Source: Acidobacteriaceae bacterium | Lineage (GTDB): Bacteria; Acidobacteriota; Terriglobia; Terriglobales; Acidobacteriaceae | Assembly: GCA_003165095.1 (NCBI GenBank) | Contig: PLSH01000253.1 | Span: 1,957-10,210 of the forward strand | Direction of reading: 5' to 3' | Length of the DNA stretch: 8,254 nucleotides | Shown here: piece after piece, positions 6,901 to 8,254 of the stretch | How the letters are laid out: every line of letters starts with the position of its first letter | Position numbering within the stretch: the first letter of the stretch is position 1 | Made by a program: the position numbers and the translations under genes | Notes under the pieces: generated by a model | Database searches by the model: none | Seen by the model: the letters and a program-made list of their open reading frames with translations, nothing else | What the model was told of the DNA's origin: nothing

Positions 6901-8035
6901 CAACCAGCCCCAGATCGCTTCACCCTCCGCTCCAACTCTCGCCGGCGGCGCTTATCAGCAGACTTGCAGTTACGGTTACACTGTCGGCGGCGCGTCCCTT
7001 ACTGGCTGCGGAGCCAACACCGCCACCGGACCCGGTTACCTCTACAACTACGAGGGCGGCAACGTGGACCTGCGCGTTCCGTACGTTGGATACGCAGCCG
7101 AGTCCATCGACTACAAGGCCGCGGGCGTGGATGCCTACAACGCCCTCCAGGTGCATGTCGACAAGCGGATGAGCCACGGCGTTCAAGTGGGGGCTTCCTA
7201 CACCTGGTCCCACGCTTTGGACGAACAGAGCGGACTGGGCCTGTTCTACAACGGAGACAATCCTCTCAACCTGCGCAGCGGCTACGCATCGGCCGACTTC
7301 GACAGGACCCATGTAGTCAACCTCGACTTTGCCTTCGCTCTTCGCAACTTTGCCAGCGAGTCCTCACTGGAAGGCAAGTTCATTGACGGTTGGTCGCTGG
7401 TGGGCACAACCGTGCTGCAGAGCGGCCAGCCTTACAGCGTCATCGACTTCACCGGCGCGATCGCAGGCGTCTACTACTCCACCGCCGACGGCATCAACAA
7501 CCCGATCGTGCCGCTGATCAACGGCTGCACCGCGAAAAGCGCCAAGACCGGGCATTCAGGCGCGTTCTTCAATCCCGCCTCCGGCGCCGGGGCAGCCCTC
7601 AAGATCGGCTGTTTCGGCCCCGACCTGATCCCGGCGGGCGGCCTCGGCGGCGCCGTCCCAACTTCCGATACGTTCGAGACCGGCTTCACCACCGGCCAGC
7701 GCAACATCTTCCGGCAGTCCTTTCAGAAGCGCGCCGATGCCTCGCTCGAGAAGGTGACCAGCTTCGACAAGGAAAAGTACAGCCTCAAGTACACCTTCGA
7801 TGTCTACAACCTGACTAACACCTCCAGCTTCGACATTCCCGGCAATGAGGTATCTGAGAACGTGAACTACAACTCTTTCCCATCTGTCGGCGAGACCCCG
7901 CTGCCCACCGGGTGCGCCGGAAATGGGTCCCAGACCAACACCAGCTTTTACAACTGCGCGGCGGGCATTGGTGTGGTCACGCACACCATCGGGGCGCCAC
8001 GACAGGTTCAGATGTCGCTGCACCTGGACTTCTGA
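3971..8035 (+). CDS. TonB-dependent-receptor-like outer-membrane protein with carboxypeptidase regulatory-like domain
   Basis: A predicted outer-membrane beta-barrel transporter or binding protein of 1,354 residues, typical of the large Oar-like receptor families of Acidobacteriota. Layout: a signal peptide (1-31, hydrophobic core LLAVLAAVAL at 15-24, cleavage probably after LLA before QQ); an Ig-like carboxypeptidase-regulatory/CNA-B-type domain (about 38-118, GGITGEVTDASGGVIPNATV then SYNFVNLPIGLYTLTY); a linker VEVEAAP; a plug (about 131-300, with ETLQEVRVNASMYDAQQGST and a following VSTASGTNAIHGTAY); then a barrel ending in QMSLHLDF, the C-terminal Phe usual for outer-membrane barrels. 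Apart from two cysteines in the signal peptide, all ten cysteines occur as five close pairs in the C-terminal half. The start is TTG with GAGG ahead. No TonB box or SusD-like partner gene is evident in the window. The ligand is unknown; complex glycans or siderophores are the usual guesses for the group. Nothing ties it to the purine genes. Confidence 0.9.
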   Translation: MRHSIPNLHSLFPRLLAVLAAVALCSCSLLAQQTLGGITGEVTDASGGVIPNATVTAVDEATSLTRTTRTNGTGSYNFVNLPIGLYTLTYGAEGYEAQKTPHIAVQADRTATVNASLKVGQTTTTVEVEAAPLMNAVDTTNGYVMETTQISATPLPTGSFTGLATQSTGVSAELSGGTGANSGLGNAPIWANGQRDTSNSFSLNGVDISNLFNGKSTSQVPSARVINSTGVSSTLGAGGVIPTAASIYLSIGNALPTPAPETLQEVRVNASMYDAQQGSTSGAHIDVSTASGTNAIHGTAYIHHGTSWLNAAPFFFKQDPDIPSSDKVPQLHREVLGGAFGGPIVKDKLFGYLAYQHLHVSDQEIGDSLLDVPVGLQDNNRDPADLATLSNNAFGTSNPNTGFIGNPVTAATVDPTALALFNSPSLPGEPGKWLIPNDALNGTPPTAQHIDNAFLPGTGRFTADIAVANLDYNASKKDTLALKYFYQHDPTIAPYSYSSVPGFTEHLDSGAQVASIINTYIIKPNLSTTQTLGILREKDWADNEQPFGPSSIPGGTYAPGSIYMFGSNYFPGVSIYNVLGNYQPQGIADAITNIGPNAEGQASNTGMFQNRLAPSGNAIWILGKHTVSFGANYTYTQLNTIDRRTGTGTIATDDLSQMIQGQVTPGDASTGFYVSSFLQGNASRYYRANELGTYVQDKFQLTPTISITAGVRYDWDAGLTEKYGRMFNFDPKFYGYTAANDSFNGKYGLIIAGNNANGTAGVSPTTLTGRQWGIAPRVGAAWQPAIFHSKVVVRAGGGIYYDRGELFSYFSPGYAIGTVTGGPFGANQQLPFVNASSCPSSSLYFYQGYIPTCGGSHSAGTDSEGDLEYPYGAALEYTAPTSPKASDLSSFLPNACSILNQGYAGVSGVCPVSATTPNGEIINNGQPISLGVYDRANKLPYTINYTLDVQWQPRADLAVEIGYVGNVGRHQVIPVPFNQPQIASPSAPTLAGGAYQQTCSYGYTVGGASLTGCGANTATGPGYLYNYEGGNVDLRVPYVGYAAESIDYKAAGVDAYNALQVHVDKRMSHGVQVGASYTWSHALDEQSGLGLFYNGDNPLNLRSGYASADFDRTHVVNLDFAFALRNFASESSLEGKFIDGWSLVGTTVLQSGQPYSVIDFTGAIAGVYYSTADGINNPIVPLINGCTAKSAKTGHSGAFFNPASGAGAALKIGCFGPDLIPAGGLGGAVPTSDTFETGFTTGQRNIFRQSFQKRADASLEKVTSFDKEKYSLKYTFDVYNLTNTSSFDIPGNEVSENVNYNSFPSVGETPLPTGCAGNGSQTNTSFYNCAAGIGVVTHTIGAPRQVQMSLHLDF

Positions 8036-8085
8036 TTTTTTAGTCCTCCACCGGCAAAGCCGGCCCACGGGGAATGAAACTGTGC

Positions 8086-8125
8086 CCCATCCATCGGACG
8101 TCTTTGTTTTTGTCCGATGGGTGGG
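8086..8125. repeat. Hairpin within repeat copy 1
   Basis: Arms CCCATCCATCGGAC (8086-8099) and GTCCGATGGGTGGG (8112-8125) form a 14-bp stem with 13 Watson-Crick pairs and one T-G wobble around a 12-base T-rich loop. Being symmetric, it can fold on either strand. It could serve as the 3' end of the receptor transcript, although no T run follows the stem. Confidence 0.8.
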
Positions 8126-8164
8126 TCGGCACGCAAAGCCGTCCCATGGGGAATGAAACTGTGC

Positions 8165-8204
8165 CCCATCCATCGGACGTCTTTGTTTTTGTCCGATGGG
8201 TGGG
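8165..8204. repeat. Hairpin within repeat copy 2
   Basis: Same stem and loop as the hairpin 79 bases upstream, with no base changes in either arm or loop, so the foldable core is the best-kept part of the unit. A weaker pairing, GGCAC (8128-8132) with GTGCC (8161-8165), bridges copies 1 and 2. Confidence 0.8.
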
Positions 8205-8254
8205 TCGGCACGCAAAGCCGGCCCATGGGGAACGAAACTGTGCCCCATCCATCG

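Larger units (their letters stand above)
8054..8254. repeat. 79-bp tandem repeat running off the window
   Basis: Aligning the GAATGAAAC words at 8072, 8151 and 8230 (GAACGAAAC in the last) gives an exact 79-base period. A degenerate piece of a preceding copy covers 8054-8071. Copies 8072-8150 and 8151-8229 differ at a single base (T at 8142, G at 8221), and the partial third copy differs at one base (T at 8154, C at 8233). It begins 18 bases after the receptor stop codon. Such near-identity points to recent amplification. The - strand is open in several frames through the array, but no family protein is recognised there, so I treat it as non-coding. Confidence 0.92.

Noticed and set aside
7556..8252. 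- strand reading frames of 70-230 codons through the tandem repeat
   Set aside because: The same peptide is repeated because the DNA is repeated, in changing frames since 79 is not a multiple of 3. The longest one overlaps the well-supported receptor gene antisense.
8054..8254. CRISPR array
   Set aside because: The whole 79-base unit is repeated nearly identically, with no variable spacers, and no cas genes are present.

Overview
The window most likely comes from an acidobacterium (Acidobacteriota, probably Terriglobia). The main reason is a 1,354-residue outer-membrane receptor of the carboxypeptidase-regulatory/TonB type, large families of which are typical of that group. The moderately high GC content and the other genes fit. 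This assignment is inference from gene content, not from a marker gene.

Left part (1-2582, + strand): a purine-degradation operon. The window opens inside uraH (5-hydroxyisourate hydrolase, 5' end missing). After 17 bases comes pucL (cofactor-independent urate oxidase), and after a further 27 bases a 12-helix APC-superfamily permease. Urate oxidase makes 5-hydroxyisourate from urate and UraH hydrolyses it, so the two enzymes act in sequence. The permease probably carries a purine, ureide or amino-acid-like compound for the same pathway, but its substrate cannot be read from the sequence.

Middle part (2583-3970): a DUF2165 small membrane protein on the - strand converges on the permease with only 5 bases between stop codons. 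Upstream of it, on the + strand, lies the decayed remnant of an AtzH/HpxZ-like (DUF3225) gene. It has one frameshift, one in-frame stop and no start codon. HpxZ-type genes belong to oxalurate/ureide catabolism, so this is probably a lost member of the same purine locus. The flanking non-coding stretches look like degraded sequence and leader.

Right part (3971-8254): one very large TonB-dependent-receptor-like outer-membrane protein with a TTG start, signal peptide, Ig-like regulatory domain, plug and barrel. Its ten mature cysteines form five close pairs. Shortly after its stop begins a 79-bp tandem repeat that runs off the window, each complete unit carrying a strong 14-bp-stem hairpin.

No tRNA, rRNA, CRISPR array, transposase or phage gene was seen. 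The observations most worth following are the relic HpxZ gene and the 79-bp hairpin repeat.
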